Source of the DNA: Deltaproteobacteria bacterium SG8_13
GTDB lineage: Bacteria; Desulfobacterota; Desulfobacteria; Desulfobacterales; SG8-13
DNA: 43,168 nucleotides
Direction of reading: 5' to 3'
Assembly (NCBI GenBank): GCA_001303025.1
Contig: LJNK01000023.1
Span: 1-43,168 of the forward strand
Shown: positions 28,216 through 38,511 of the stretch, piece after piece
Layout: each line of letters starts with the position of its first letter
Position numbering within the stretch: the first letter of the stretch is position 1
Translations under genes and position numbers: made by a program
Notes under the pieces: model-generated
Told to the model about the DNA's origin: nothing
The model's database searches: none
What the model saw: the letters and a program-made list of their open reading frames with translations, nothing else

Positions 28216-29095
28216 ACTTCTCGCAGATAGCTGATAATTTCCGGCGATCGATCGAATTTCTCCCGCTGATCAGCACGCCCAGAATGCGGTTTTTGTCGAT
28301 TTCATGCCACAGCCGGAAGAGCCGGTATGCCGGTCGGCGCCGAATTCTACTGGCGGCCAGGGCCGCTATTGAGGTCGGTGTCATCTGGCCCTCCACCGTT
28401 GCGGCATCGCTCTGCAGCCACTGCGGCTCTTGTTTGTCCTTGGAAAAGAAGCTGCCCCTGGCCATGGTGGCGAGATCCTGGCGGCGAAGCAATACAGCGG
28501 CCGGGCTCCAGCGGATCATCCGCAATTGTTCGCGCCTCGATGAAAAGTTCAGCTCGTATTGCCCGGCCTCGAAACGAAATCGCTGCAAAGCAAAGTCGAT
28601 TGGAATCGTCGCGCGGATATCAAACACCTCCCAGGGCATAACCTCACCGGAGATGCGATCGCGGAAAGATGCCAGCAGCCGGGAGGCTGCGGTTTCAACC
28701 CCGGCAATGTCCTGCCGGTAAAATTGAATCAGCGTGGCCGCTCGACTCTCCGGGCCGTAAATTAAAACGCCTTTTCCGCTGATCGATTCCGACTGCCAGG
28801 AAAAGCCGCTGACATCATATCCACCGAGTGCTTTCTCCCAGGCCGACGGCAGCTCCGCTTGTTGAAACGTTTTTTTCAAATTTCGCTTCTGCAGCCCGGC
28901 CAGTCGTCTGAGATGGGCCTTGTGAGAAAACCTGCCTTTTACACGGTTCCACTTGACTTCCATCACCGGCCCGGTCTCGACCTCTAACTCCAGATAGCGC
29001 AGCCCGATTCTTCCGATCTCCCAATGAGCCGGCGTGGAAAAGCGAACCCCATTCCAGGCGATCCGGCGCCAGTGTTTTTCTCCGATGGTTTCGAT
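28202..29095 (-). CDS. unrecognised protein, apparent non-AUG (ATC) start
   Basis: No family is recognised with confidence. The protein is soluble and rich in Arg, Trp and aromatics, and alternates positively charged helices (FSHKAHLRRLAGLQKRNLKK) with strands. The first conventional start is a GTG at 28966 (254 residues), but the frame stays convincingly coding for 43 codons further (KHWRRIAWNGVRFSTPAHWE, RYLELEVETGPV) and then meets a TGA. No ATG, GTG or TTG exists in that stretch. An ATC at 29095 has GGAG 5 bases upstream and would give 297 residues. Alternatives are a frameshift or base error near 29100. It overlaps the PqqD-like gene and follows a terminator-like hairpin behind the OPT-like gene. 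Confidence 0.75.
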   Translation of the reverse strand: METIGEKHWRRIAWNGVRFSTPAHWEIGRIGLRYLELEVETGPVMEVKWNRVKGRFSHKAHLRRLAGLQKRNLKKTFQQAELPSAWEKALGGYDVSGFSWQSESISGKGVLIYGPESRAATLIQFYRQDIAGVETAASRLLASFRDRISGEVMPWEVFDIRATIPIDFALQRFRFEAGQYELNFSSRREQLRMIRWSPAAVLLRRQDLATMARGSFFSKDKQEPQWLQSDAATVEGQMTPTSIAALAASRIRRRPAYRLFRLWHEIDKNRILGVLISGRNSIDRRKLSAICEKYETV

Positions 29096-29128
29096 TGCCG
29101 CTCCGCTAGGATCGAATCAGGTGTTGAT

Positions 29129-29159
29129 GAAAAGGCCCCCGTATCCGTCCGGCCTTTTC
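29129..29159. terminator. hairpin after the OPT-like gene
   Basis: GAAAAGGCC (29129-29137) pairs with GGCCTTTTC (29151-29159), leaving a 13-base loop. On either strand the stem ends in TTTT, so it can work as a modest two-way intrinsic terminator. It lies between the OPT-like gene and the gene with the ATC start, and would reduce read-through to the last two genes. Confidence 0.5.
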
Positions 29160-29212
29160 GAAGGAAGGGGGGCGCAAACCGTTGTTTCGTTTCCCCGGGT
29201 GCAGGAATTTTG

Positions 29213-31174
29213 TCAGTAAAGCAACCTTCCCAGGGATTTGAGTATCAAAGCACAGCCCATGGCGAACATGCCGGTGAGTCCCATGCCGCAGGAAAACCCG
29301 GCCAGCAGCACCGGCGCATATTGCCGCCACATGGCCCCATACCTTTTCAGAAAGAAAAAACGACCCAGCAGGGCACCGACAACTTCCAGCAGGTGACCAT
29401 GCGGGGCGGTCTGACCCAGCCCGCGCACGACGCCGTAGATGAGCAGCACCGGCAGATTGAGCACTGACAGCACGGCGTAGGTCAGCAGACCGAACAGCAT
29501 GCCGACCAGGACATAGCTTCCCCGCAGGGCCTGGAAAAACAGCGAGTTGCCCTCAAGGGTGGAGGTCTGCATCAACAAGGTGTTCAGGGCCTGAAGGTGC
29601 CACAGCTCCTGTGCGTACGGGTAATTGGCGGAAGGGATGGGCGCCAGGCGCCAGATAAACTGGGAAAAGAGCAGGCTGGCGATGATCACCACCGGAAATA
29701 CGACAATTTCGGCCTTGATGATCCCCCTGAGACTGGTGCCGGTCAGCTCGATCTGGCGGAAATGTACCGTGGCCTCACCATAGTTGTGAATGGGGATCGG
29801 CGCATACCAGATTTCAATACCCTGGTAGCCGAAAAATTTTGCCCCGGCAATAAAGCTGGCTTCCCTTACCAGCGGCAGGCTGACGAACTGCCCGGCAATT
29901 CCTTCCATGCGAGCGGTGATGTAAGAGACCAGGGGCGTGTATATGAACCCATAAGCCAGGAAGAATATCCAGGGGAAATTGGGAACCAGCCAGAGGCAGA
30001 GAAGGACGTAGGCGAATGTGGAAAAAACGTAGATGCCGATGGAAATCCAGATGTTGATATCGCCACGGCCGGGGTGTGATTTGAACAGGTCCCGGATAGA
30101 TCCTCTCCCACCGTTGCCCTTGTCACCGAAAGACCGGATCACCGCCCAGACGCCGATGGCGGCGATCGCCAGGCCGAGACCGATGCTAAAGCTCATGTAG
30201 AAATCAAAATTGTTGGCAAAGATGGTATCTACCGTTCCCATTCCTTCGTGCCAGCGGTGGAGAATTCCGTGACGATACAAAATCGGATTGGCGGTAAAAG
30301 TGATGACGATGCCGATCAGCCCGCCAATTACCGCCCAGAAAGGGAGCACCATGCCGACAAACAGCAGGGTGAGGTCGAATTGAATGCCAGTGGCCACCGC
30401 CGGCAGCGCCCGTTCGGTGTGCGGGGTTAACTCCACCCAGGGAATGGGGATCAAACGGATGGGCTCCATCAATACCAGCCCGGAGACGGTGGGCAGCAGC
30501 ACATATATGGCGCCGAAGGCCAGGCCGATGATCCCACCGATGGAAAACACGCGCCACTTCCAGCTTTTCTGCTTGTCTTCTGTCGATTCGGCCAGCGCCA
30601 TGGTCCCCAGTGCGCCCACCGGCGCCATGGGGAAGGGAAGTTTTTCCACGTCTGACGTCAGGCGGTACAAGGTGTAGCCCAGACCGAAGTGATCGATGCG
30701 CTGGATCAGCTGCGTTCCGAACAGCAGCAGGATCGGGATGAGCCAGTCGCGGTGGAAAAAGGTGCGCTCCACCAGAGATTCGGATTCCGGCAGGGGCGCA
30801 ATCCAGGTGGGGATGTATTCGGTCAGGCCCAGCATTCTGGCGGCGTCGGACTGCACGAGGTATTGACTCCACAACAGACCCTGAAACGGAGTGGCCATCG
30901 CCGCGCCGGCCATGTAATAGAGAAGAAAAATTTCCTGTTGTTTGAGTTCGGTATACGATCGCTTGGCAATCTCTGCAAACAAGATGATGGTGACCCATCG
31001 GGCGGCCGGTCCGATTCCCGTTCCGATCACCAGCTGCAGGTACATGCTGCCCGGCATCATCAAAAAGCCGATGAAAACCGCACCGATGACGGTTTTCCAG
31101 TCAAAGCCCTCTTCAAAATGATCGGGTGCCTTCAGCAGGTCGCGGTATTCTTTGAGTTCTTTATCGTCGTACAT
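29213..31174 (-). CDS. OPT-like transporter, large membrane protein
   Basis: A 653-residue integral membrane protein with about 14 helices. Segments such as FDWKTVIGAVFIGFLMMPGS and KLPFPMAPVGALGTMALAES resemble the oligopeptide transporter (OPT) superfamily, whose LPFP motif and double-helix architecture it shares. It may carry peptides, metal chelates or another solute; the direction of transport is not evident. It lies downstream of the DUF6785/DUF6784 gene, after 222 bases holding a nested hairpin. The ATG at 31174 has only a weak ribosome site. The OPT call rests on my reading of motifs and helix spacing. Confidence 0.7.
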   Translation of the reverse strand: MYDDKELKEYRDLLKAPDHFEEGFDWKTVIGAVFIGFLMMPGSMYLQLVIGTGIGPAARWVTIILFAEIAKRSYTELKQQEIFLLYYMAGAAMATPFQGLLWSQYLVQSDAARMLGLTEYIPTWIAPLPESESLVERTFFHRDWLIPILLLFGTQLIQRIDHFGLGYTLYRLTSDVEKLPFPMAPVGALGTMALAESTEDKQKSWKWRVFSIGGIIGLAFGAIYVLLPTVSGLVLMEPIRLIPIPWVELTPHTERALPAVATGIQFDLTLLFVGMVLPFWAVIGGLIGIVITFTANPILYRHGILHRWHEGMGTVDTIFANNFDFYMSFSIGLGLAIAAIGVWAVIRSFGDKGNGGRGSIRDLFKSHPGRGDINIWISIGIYVFSTFAYVLLCLWLVPNFPWIFFLAYGFIYTPLVSYITARMEGIAGQFVSLPLVREASFIAGAKFFGYQGIEIWYAPIPIHNYGEATVHFRQIELTGTSLRGIIKAEIVVFPVVIIASLLFSQFIWRLAPIPSANYPYAQELWHLQALNTLLMQTSTLEGNSLFFQALRGSYVLVGMLFGLLTYAVLSVLNLPVLLIYGVVRGLGQTAPHGHLLEVVGALLGRFFFLKRYGAMWRQYAPVLLAGFSCGMGLTGMFAMGCALILKSLGRLLY

Positions 31175-31288
31175 GATCGCTACCGAACGCCTTCGTCAAT
31201 GCATCCCATCTCCGCGTTGCGCTGCATTTCGACATCGCTGCGGCCCAGGTTCCGCAAGCCTCTCGTTTGAAGATTCACGCGCCCCGAA

Positions 31289-31345
31289 CATGGCAGGACG
31301 TCCAGCGGTTTTTTGAATTCGAAAAACCGCCGTGGCTCTGCCATG
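31289..31345. repeat. nested hairpin upstream of the OPT-like gene
   Basis: An outer stem CATGGCAG/CTGCCATG (31289-31296 with 31338-31345) encloses an inner 9-bp stem GCGGTTTTT/AAAAACCGC (31305-31313 with 31322-31330). GAATTCGAA occurs twice nearby (31315-31323 and 31346-31354). It lies in the 222-base gap and could be an RNA-processing or attenuation element. Confidence 0.6.
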
Positions 31346-31396
31346 AATTCGAACATCGCATTATCCACATCCCTGATGACACAAACCGTGAAACGA

Positions 31397-31834
31397 CTAG
31401 CTGGGCAGCACCAGGTAGCTCGCATCGCTGAACAGCCCGACAATCGCCCAGAGGCCTCCCATGAAAAAGTCGCCGATGATCAGACCGATAAAGAAATAGC
31501 GCAGCTTTTTAAACAGGATGACCCCGCCGTAGCGCATGCACAGCACATTGAAGAGCCAACCGACAAAGAAGCTGAACCAGAGAATCCGCATGGCCGAACT
31601 GTAGGCGGTCAGGTATCCGATGGGATGGATGGGCCACCAGTAGAACCGGTGATAACAGGCCACCAGCACGAGCATGACTGCGGCACCGACAATCGAGAAT
31701 ACCAGAACCCATTGCCCGCTGCGTATCGGCGATTCGATCAGGTGCTGGATGTTTTCGTACATGCTGACCGTCGTGCGGGTCGCCCAGTCCAGCTGCAGCT
31801 CCCGGACGCCGAACTTGTAGCAAAGCGCCAGCAT
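31397..31834 (-). CDS. DUF6784-type membrane segment, in frame after a TAG
   Basis: A 145-residue hydrophobic segment containing YHRFYWWPIHPIGYLTAYSS and MRYGGVILFKKLRYFFIGLI, which I recognise as the DUF6784 pattern normally found at the C-terminus of DUF6785 proteins. The upstream DUF6785 frame ends in a TAG at 31846-31844, and this frame continues from it without a shift: F-V-A then M. No ribosome site precedes the ATG at 31834. The natural reading is that this is the last part of one gene interrupted by an amber codon. It could still be translated separately by coupling. Confidence 0.75.
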   Translation of the reverse strand: MLALCYKFGVRELQLDWATRTTVSMYENIQHLIESPIRSGQWVLVFSIVGAAVMLVLVACYHRFYWWPIHPIGYLTAYSSAMRILWFSFFVGWLFNVLCMRYGGVILFKKLRYFFIGLIIGDFFMGGLWAIVGLFSDASYLVLPS

Positions 31835-31843
31835 GGCAACAAA

Positions 31844-33460
31844 CTATACGACGACGGCCGCAACGATCGTGAAAAAAATGCCGGCCAGTATCGCTTTTCG
31901 CGGGTCCATCCGGTGAGTGACACGTCCGGCGTGCAGCAGTGAGGGCATCAGCGACTCTCTCAAATCCACAAACAGAACCTTCTGTATTACAGCGGCAAAC
32001 AGCAGCCCGGCACTGGTGAAAAACCGCGGGCCGAAGATAAACAACAGGCCGTCAAGGGGCGCGGCTGTCAGGGTGAAATAGGCGATGCCTCCCTGGCAGA
32101 TGATCCGGCTGGCTACCAGCATAACGAAAAAATAGGCACACACCACCGCAAGAGACGCCAGCAGGGGCACTCCGAAATAATAACACCAGGCTGTGATGAA
32201 AGCCGAGCCGAAGAAAAAGCCCCAGAAAGCCACCCGGAACGAAAACCATTCCCGCTCGGCTTCGGCCGTCCGTCCAAAGCGGAAAGCTTCCCGGACGACC
32301 GTCAACAGGTGTTGTCGGGCCAGCCAGAAAAGGAAAATAAAAAATACCAGGTACGCCCCCACCACCTGGGTTTCTTCCGGCCGGGCGAGCACGGGCCCGA
32401 AGGTAATCCCCAGGGCCGCAGCCGGTATGTTGTATCCCAGTATAGCCAGCAGCCCGAACAGCAGTGCCCCAAAGATGAAGAAAAGCCAGAAAGAAAGGGA
32501 GATCTGCTTGGAAGTGAGAAAGGCAAACCCGATAAATGCCGGGTAGATGAGGATTTTCAGCTTGTAGAACCCTTCGAAAAGGCCATGCTTGGGAAAGTAC
32601 TGGCCGGCCAGAATCACGGTCGGCACCTGCGGTACGGATGGGATGTAAAAATTAAGCCCGTTAACCAGGTGAAGGATTACCGGAATCAGGATGCCTGCAA
32701 TCAGGAAGCGGTTGGAAAAGAACTGCCCCAGCTGATTGCCGTCCAACGCCTCTTCCATCATCTGGGGAACGCGCAGAAGCGGAAAATTCATGCGCTCGTT
32801 CTGCATGGCCTGACGATTGAGCAGGTTGATCATGCAAAGCATCACAAAATAGCAAACCAGGATAAAGATTCCCCAGGTCAACAGCGGCCCGATCCAAGCC
32901 TCCCATGGGATGTTTGCGAACACCTGCAACCAGCTCATCTGGCGCCCCCCGGCCATACCGTCGTAAAGGGACCGGATCGCTTCCTGGCCTTGCGGATAGA
33001 GCACCTGGGGCAACAGCGGCTGCAGGGTCTGCTCCCACCGATTTCCGGCGGTGGCAAAGTGAAATGGCGCGGTGAGATTGATGAAAAAGGTTCGTGCCAG
33101 TCCGGTGTAGGCGATACCGGAGGCGAGCACCATCAGAATCCAGGCGGTCAGAAGCTCCCTGCCCGTCAGCCAGCTCCGACGGTTGAACACCTTTCGCAGC
33201 AAGGCGGCAATTAGGGTGAGCCAGATCAGCACGTAGAAAGGCGCCAGGGGGAAATGGCCGCCACCCAGCGGTGTGGCACCCCGGTATACGTTGTTGAAGG
33301 GGGTGACGGCGCAGATCGCCACGGCCAGTGAAAAGCCGATCACCAGTGCCCGAAGACGGATCGGAGCACCCTGTCCGGCTCCGGCTCCGCCGACCGGTGA
33401 GGATGGTTCAGGCCCGTCGCAGGTCGGCCCTTCCCGGTATTCTTCCGGCTTTTCAACCAT
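31844..33460 (-). CDS. DUF6785-type integral membrane protein, ends at an in-frame TAG
   Basis: A 538-residue membrane protein with about 12 helices. LAPFYVLIWLTLIAALLRKV near the N-terminus, SWLTGRELLTAWILMVLASG, and the later QISLSFWLFFIFGALLFGLL fit the DUF6785 pattern, a family of large membrane proteins of unknown function, common in Planctomycetes and Desulfobacterota, related to or found with OPT-like carriers. The stop lies in the middle of a hydrophobic helix (GIFFTIVAAVVV). The full frame with the DUF6784 segment would be 687 codons. There is no obvious ribosome site before the ATG. It follows the fusion permease gene by 36 bases, so the two are probably cotranscribed. Confidence 0.8.
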   Translation of the reverse strand: MVEKPEEYREGPTCDGPEPSSPVGGAGAGQGAPIRLRALVIGFSLAVAICAVTPFNNVYRGATPLGGGHFPLAPFYVLIWLTLIAALLRKVFNRRSWLTGRELLTAWILMVLASGIAYTGLARTFFINLTAPFHFATAGNRWEQTLQPLLPQVLYPQGQEAIRSLYDGMAGGRQMSWLQVFANIPWEAWIGPLLTWGIFILVCYFVMLCMINLLNRQAMQNERMNFPLLRVPQMMEEALDGNQLGQFFSNRFLIAGILIPVILHLVNGLNFYIPSVPQVPTVILAGQYFPKHGLFEGFYKLKILIYPAFIGFAFLTSKQISLSFWLFFIFGALLFGLLAILGYNIPAAALGITFGPVLARPEETQVVGAYLVFFIFLFWLARQHLLTVVREAFRFGRTAEAEREWFSFRVAFWGFFFGSAFITAWCYYFGVPLLASLAVVCAYFFVMLVASRIICQGGIAYFTLTAAPLDGLLFIFGPRFFTSAGLLFAAVIQKVLFVDLRESLMPSLLHAGRVTHRMDPRKAILAGIFFTIVAAVVV

Positions 33461-33496
33461 AGGTAGAACGTCTCATCAGTATACCAGCACAAGCCG

Positions 33497-36400
33497 TTAT
33501 GACCGCGGGGGCTGCATTGACACCGGCATCCCCTTTGCAGCAGCGGCTGCAGCCATCCTGTTCTCGTAGTGCGCCTTTTCCTCCGGGTCGAGTGATCTCC
33601 AGACCAGCAGCTGTTTGCGCAGTTTGAGCAGAAATTCCTTATTGATCCGCCTCCAGGCGTTGGCCTCTCCGGCCAGCCGCTCCATTCTCACCCGGATTTC
33701 CAGTGAACCGGAGTCTCCCGGGCTCAGACAAAAGGCAATCAGGGTTTTCTGCATGATTCCGAAATCAAACGGAGCCAGCCACACGTTCACCGATATCTGC
33801 AGAAATTCCTCTTCCTCTTCACCGGCGGATCGCTGGTTTTCATCTGCAGCAGGGGTTGCCCCGTGTTGTTGATCCGGCGGCACCCGGCACTGGGACAGCT
33901 TGAAATTCAGGTCGCCGGCTGAAAAAACACCGTGGGAGATGTCCTGGTGCCCCTCGAAGTATTCCAGCAGGTACCCCCCGACACTCAGATGCTCCCGGTA
34001 GTTCATCAGAAACGGCAGGGTGACGGCCAGCTGGTTGCCTACCGCATCCGGCATCTTCCAGGAGCGGTGCACGTCCGGAATGGCAATGGCGGCCGCCACG
34101 CGGGACGGGTAGATGACGGAAACCAGCACCACGAAAATGACGAGCACCATCGCGGCCACGCCGGCCATGGAAGAATAGTTGACAGTAATCCCGGCCCACA
34201 GGGGCGTTTTGGCAAACAGCCCGGCGGTTACCTGGGCCAGCAGATATCCCAGCACAACGCTGAGAACGGCAAATGCCAGCGCTTCGGCGATGAACAAAAA
34301 TGAGACATGTGAGGGTGCCAGGCCGACGGACGTGTAAATACCGATTTCCCTTTTCCGCTCGTAGACGCTGCCGATCATGGTGTTGAGCACGATGAAAACC
34401 GAAATCACCAGGGGAATCACGACATTGGGTACGCCGCTGTAGCTCATGGCATCGCTGGCATAGTAGACATATACCCCGTCCGGCTCTCCGGAAAAAAGCA
34501 TCAGGCCGAAACGATCAACGAGGTGTTCCGCCTGCTCGCGATTGAATTCCACGGCCTTCGGTTTCAGCGCGACGGCCTTCAGGCGGCCGCCCCAGGAAAG
34601 CAATGTCTGATAGGGGACGATGATGGTCAGGTCTGCGGAAATATGCTGGTAGCGGCTTTGGAAGCTCTTTACATCTTCGCCGGATTCCAGAGCCTCCATC
34701 TCCGCATCGGTCATCTCCACGGTAACCTCGCTGGGGAAGGTAACCGGTGTAAGCGGCTCTCCGTCCAGATCGGTTCGCTCCGCCAGTGCTCTGCCGGCAA
34801 ACGTGCCGACCACACGAAACGGCATCCCCCACAGCAAAACCGATGCATCGGCCGGCTCGTGAGGATCGAGCCCCAACTCGAGGGCCATTTGTTCCGGCAA
34901 CAATAGCGCGTCGGTTTCATGCGGTTGAAACCACCTGCCTGCGCTCAGTACTGCGTCCAGGCCGCTCACCCGGCGTTCAGCGGCCGACAGACCGACAATG
35001 CCCCTGGCTTCCGCAGTCTTGCCGTTGGACCGGACCGGTATGCGCAGCGAACGGGTGCGATCCGGGTCTTCCAGCCAGACCCGCGGGGCCGCTATGGTTC
35101 CGGTGCCAAAGTAATGGGTGAGGGTGTCGAGAGACTCGGGAGGCAGATCGGTCCAGTTGGTGTTTTTGAAAACATACCCGAGGTAAGGTGAGCGGCTTTG
35201 AAACATCAGCCGCGTGTGATGGCGCATCGATTTGACGGCAGTGAAGCTCATCACCGTAAAGGTGAGAATGATCAGCGTGATGCAGGTAAGTGCGGTGCGA
35301 AGTCGCCGGCGCCGCAAATTGCTGACGCCCAGCAGGAACGCGGCGACAAAGGCTTTCCAGCGTCCGAGCTCGGCAGTCTTCATGTGGCGGGCGCGCCGCT
35401 GCAGCTTGGTCATTTCTTCTTCGAACCGGAAGTAAATGATCAGGGTAACGATCAGTGACAACCCCATGATGAAAAATGCCAGGATCACCACCGTGGGGCT
35501 GTAAGCGAGTTGAAAAGCCGGATGGACCCTGTAGATTACAACGATCAGCAGCAGTAAAATGGCGCAGAAAGCGACAATGCGCTTGTGGATATCAGCATAG
35601 GAAAAAAGCAGTCTTTCCATACAGAAAGCAAAGGGCACGAAAAGGGCGATGTAAAAGAGCACCCCGAAAAGCACGTCCTTCTGGGTGCTCTCCACGTCGT
35701 TGTAAACCCTTGCTGCCAGAGCCCATGAAGCCGAGGCGGCTTTGGCAAAATGATCGTAATGCCTTTTTCCGAGGGCCTGTTCGGCCCTTTTCAGCGCCGC
35801 AGTTCCCTCCTGCTGCAACCCGGAAATGCGTTCGTTGTATATTCCGTGCTTCTCGAGGTTGTCGATGCGCGGTCCGAGCAGGGACCACATGTCCCGGGCA
35901 ATCTGATAATCGGTGCGATGCAGGTACGGCGTGTCGTCCACCAGGTAACCGGTCCCCTGGGGATTTTCGGCCGAAGCGTTGAGCAGGATCAGTTTTTTTT
36001 GCAACACCGTGTCAGACAGCGTCATTTTCCAGCGCGTTCCCGGATCGAGGTAAAGAGAAGCGATAATCGACGAGCGGGTATCGATTCTGCTCCACCAGTA
36101 CCGTTCCGGTGTGGCCTCCCGCCGGGCGTCGATGAGCTGGATTTTGGTCATGTAGCGAAATCCGCGGGGTTCTAGCAGGTTGAAAATCGTGGAGTGCTTG
36201 CAGGCGAAGATGACCAGATCCGTTTCGACGCTTTTGCGTTGAATCTTGAGCCGGTAGGCCGATTTACCGGTCTGGGGTTTGTCGATCGCCCAGACCACTT
36301 CGCCGTTGATCGGATCGAATTTGTAGCCTTCGATGATGACCTTGTCGCGCACCAGCTTGCTGGTGGCAACCCCCTTCAGGTGAAAGTTGCCGAGGGAGTC

Positions 36401-38491
36401 AACCAGCCCATAATAGCGTCCGGGACCCTGAAAGGCCATGATCACGGTTCCGGGTGCCGGCTGGTCCGGGAAAAGTTCCCCGTGGCGCAAAAACCGGGCC
36501 CTTCCGGTCACCGACGTAAACCCGTCCCGGGGAAAGCGGCTGTCGTGCAGGCGTGGCGCGGCGGTCAGGTGCGAGAGCATGTATGCCACCTGGGCTGCCT
36601 GACGATTCGCGAATTCGAGATTCACGTTTTCGACTTCATCCGACGGTGTCCCCCACCGGGGCCGGGCGTCATCGACGGTCACGAACGTAACGCCGATAAA
36701 TCCCGCCAGAGCGCTCACTTCGCCGCCCAGGGGGGGGCGATCCAGGAAATAGCTCTCCCAGGTTCGTATGCGGCTGGGACGCAGCGTATCCTTGTAGAGC
36801 AGCGGTCCCGGCAGATCGCCGGCCAAAGTGGCGGATCCCTCCACGAGAACGTCGGCCAGAACGGCATAGCTGGGAACCCGGTTTACCCGCTGTCGCAACG
36901 CATAGAGCCAGCCTTCGTTAAACGCACCGAATCCGGCTCCTCCGCTGGACAGGTGCAACGACACCACCGCGGCAAGCTCCAGCGATTTTGCCAGGCTTCG
37001 GAACCTTTTGGCGCTTCTGAACAGCTTCAGCTGGCGGCCGGTGTCTGCAATCACCTTGCGATGGTCCGCAATGGCCGGCGCAACGAGGCTAAAAACCTCC
37101 TGCTTCTCGCCGGCCGTCAACTCCTCCACGGATCCCCGCCAGCCGAGACGCCGCAACAGCACCCTGCGGTCGGCAAGCTGCTGAATCAGCTCCTGGTCCT
37201 GCTGGCTTTTTGCCTGCAGGCGCAGGCGCATGAGTCGGCGCGAAAGCAGGTCGACTTCTGTCTTCAGCCGCCCGTCGACGGCCTCCAGCAGCATCGCCCC
37301 AGGCGGATCGCTCTCTGCCCCGGTTCCGGTCAGAGCCGCGGCAAGCCCTTTGTCCTTTACCTCCTCCAGCAGCGCAACCTGCCGCTGTGACTGCTTCCTG
37401 GCTGATTTCAGCTCTCTTTCCAGGCTGCGCAGATCCTTTGAGCGGGAGTGTATGCTCCAGATCATCTCCCGCATTCCGGCAAGTGCCTGGGCATTGCCGC
37501 CGGTTGCCACCAGCAGAACCGACCGGCCCGGGGGATTGCGAACCAGGCCGCGTGCGAATTTTAGCAGGGTAGCGATGCCAACGGCCTGATCGGCCCCCGG
37601 TGATAGCCCGGGCACGATTGCGCTGCTGTCGTAGAAGGCCTCCACGATAACCAGCTGTTCGGCCAGCTCGGGATGAACGCCGGGAATCAGGCAGTAGATG
37701 TTCTCCGACACCGCCTCCTGCCAGGAAATATTGGATTCCAAGCGGATGTTCGGCGAAACCACCCCTTCCGCGGCCGTCTCCATATCACCGAACAGACTGC
37801 GAACGTCTGCCAGGGAAATGTGGAATCGGGGAAAATGGATCGGTGTCAGTTCGGTTTTGTCTTTGTACAACGCTTTTGGCGTTTGTTTGCGGTCGATGTA
37901 GATCACCGCCCTGGCCCCAAGCGATGCCGCGTGCAGCCAGTTTTTCCCGGAGTCGATCTCCATCAGGATAATCGAACCTTCAATCCGCTTGCCGTTGAAC
38001 TCCGGCAGTTCCCCCTTTCCGACGTACACCAACGGTCCTTGGAGTCCGTCGCGAAGGGTTTGCGGCGAGATGGCATTCAGCAGGATTGGGCGGATCGGCA
38101 CTTGCGCAGCGCTGCCGGGAATCGACAGGCGGCTGCCCTCGTGCATGATGACCGGCACGGCGAACTGGTGGCTGCCCACCGTCTCGACGCCCAGCTGTTC
38201 CAACTGCTCCCGAATGTAGGCCGCGGCGGCCATGTTGCCCGGCGTTCCGGTACTGCGATCGGTAAAGGAGGCCAGTGTGGCGATGTCGGCCGCAAAGGCT
38301 TCTATTGCCGGTCTCGCATGGGCGACGGTTGTCGCTGCGAAGGCGGAAGCGGCTGCGAGGAAGGCAGCCAACCAAACGCAAGCCAGCAGCGCACCGCGGA
38401 GTGGAATTCTCCCTTTCCCTTCTTTGGTGTGGACAGGTTCGGGCGGGACTTTTCGAACAGTCCGCCGGCATACCGCATTTGGTCGGTTCAT
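33497..38491 (-). CDS. M28-peptidase-like / FtsX ABC permease fusion, 1664 residues
   Basis: A very large membrane protein. After an N-terminal helix (about 33-55) comes an M28 aminopeptidase-like ectodomain with an inserted PA-like segment (about 60-350), but its metal and catalytic residues are changed: FYDS (about 286) replaces HYDS, the bridging Asp survives in GADQ, and the Glu-Glu pair is NA in [10 protein letters not shown] coiled-coil-rich part (350-500) and a beta-rich ectodomain (550-930) follow. Then three helices (940-1020), an FtsX/MacB permease unit with TM near 1065 and three helices at 1357-1465 ([20 protein letters not shown] is diagnostic), and a soluble C-terminal tail of 190 residues. 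The open frame starts with TTG at 38497; I use ATG 38491. It is 20 bases from the ATPase gene. Confidence 0.88.
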   Translation of the reverse strand: MNRPNAVCRRTVRKVPPEPVHTKEGKGRIPLRGALLACVWLAAFLAAASAFAATTVAHARPAIEAFAADIATLASFTDRSTGTPGNMAAAAYIREQLEQLGVETVGSHQFAVPVIMHEGSRLSIPGSAAQVPIRPILLNAISPQTLRDGLQGPLVYVGKGELPEFNGKRIEGSIILMEIDSGKNWLHAASLGARAVIYIDRKQTPKALYKDKTELTPIHFPRFHISLADVRSLFGDMETAAEGVVSPNIRLESNISWQEAVSENIYCLIPGVHPELAEQLVIVEAFYDSSAIVPGLSPGADQAVGIATLLKFARGLVRNPPGRSVLLVATGGNAQALAGMREMIWSIHSRSKDLRSLERELKSARKQSQRQVALLEEVKDKGLAAALTGTGAESDPPGAMLLEAVDGRLKTEVDLLSRRLMRLRLQAKSQQDQELIQQLADRRVLLRRLGWRGSVEELTAGEKQEVFSLVAPAIADHRKVIADTGRQLKLFRSAKRFRSLAKSLELAAVVSLHLSSGGAGFGAFNEGWLYALRQRVNRVPSYAVLADVLVEGSATLAGDLPGPLLYKDTLRPSRIRTWESYFLDRPPLGGEVSALAGFIGVTFVTVDDARPRWGTPSDEVENVNLEFANRQAAQVAYMLSHLTAAPRLHDSRFPRDGFTSVTGRARFLRHGELFPDQPAPGTVIMAFQGPGRYYGLVDSLGNFHLKGVATSKLVRDKVIIEGYKFDPINGEVVWAIDKPQTGKSAYRLKIQRKSVETDLVIFACKHSTIFNLLEPRGFRYMTKIQLIDARREATPERYWWSRIDTRSSIIASLYLDPGTRWKMTLSDTVLQKKLILLNASAENPQGTGYLVDDTPYLHRTDYQIARDMWSLLGPRIDNLEKHGIYNERISGLQQEGTAALKRAEQALGKRHYDHFAKAASASWALAARVYNDVESTQKDVLFGVLFYIALFVPFAFCMERLLFSYADIHKRIVAFCAILLLLIVVIYRVHPAFQLAYSPTVVILAFFIMGLSLIVTLIIYFRFEEEMTKLQRRARHMKTAELGRWKAFVAAFLLGVSNLRRRRLRTALTCITLIILTFTVMSFTAVKSMRHHTRLMFQSRSPYLGYVFKNTNWTDLPPESLDTLTHYFGTGTIAAPRVWLEDPDRTRSLRIPVRSNGKTAEARGIVGLSAAERRVSGLDAVLSAGRWFQPHETDALLLPEQMALELGLDPHEPADASVLLWGMPFRVVGTFAGRALAERTDLDGEPLTPVTFPSEVTVEMTDAEMEALESGEDVKSFQSRYQHISADLTIIVPYQTLLSWGGRLKAVALKPKAVEFNREQAEHLVDRFGLMLFSGEPDGVYVYYASDAMSYSGVPNVVIPLVISVFIVLNTMIGSVYERKREIGIYTSVGLAPSHVSFLFIAEALAFAVLSVVLGYLLAQVTAGLFAKTPLWAGITVNYSSMAGVAAMVLVIFVVLVSVIYPSRVAAAIAIPDVHRSWKMPDAVGNQLAVTLPFLMNYREHLSVGGYLLEYFEGHQDISHGVFSAGDLNFKLSQCRVPPDQQHGATPAADENQRSAGEEEEEFLQISVNVWLAPFDFGIMQKTLIAFCLSPGDSGSLEIRVRMERLAGEANAWRRINKEFLLKLRKQLLVWRSLDPEEKAHYENRMAAAAAAKGMPVSMQPPRS

Positions 38492-38511
38492 TTTCAAGTC
38501 GGCAACTCTTT

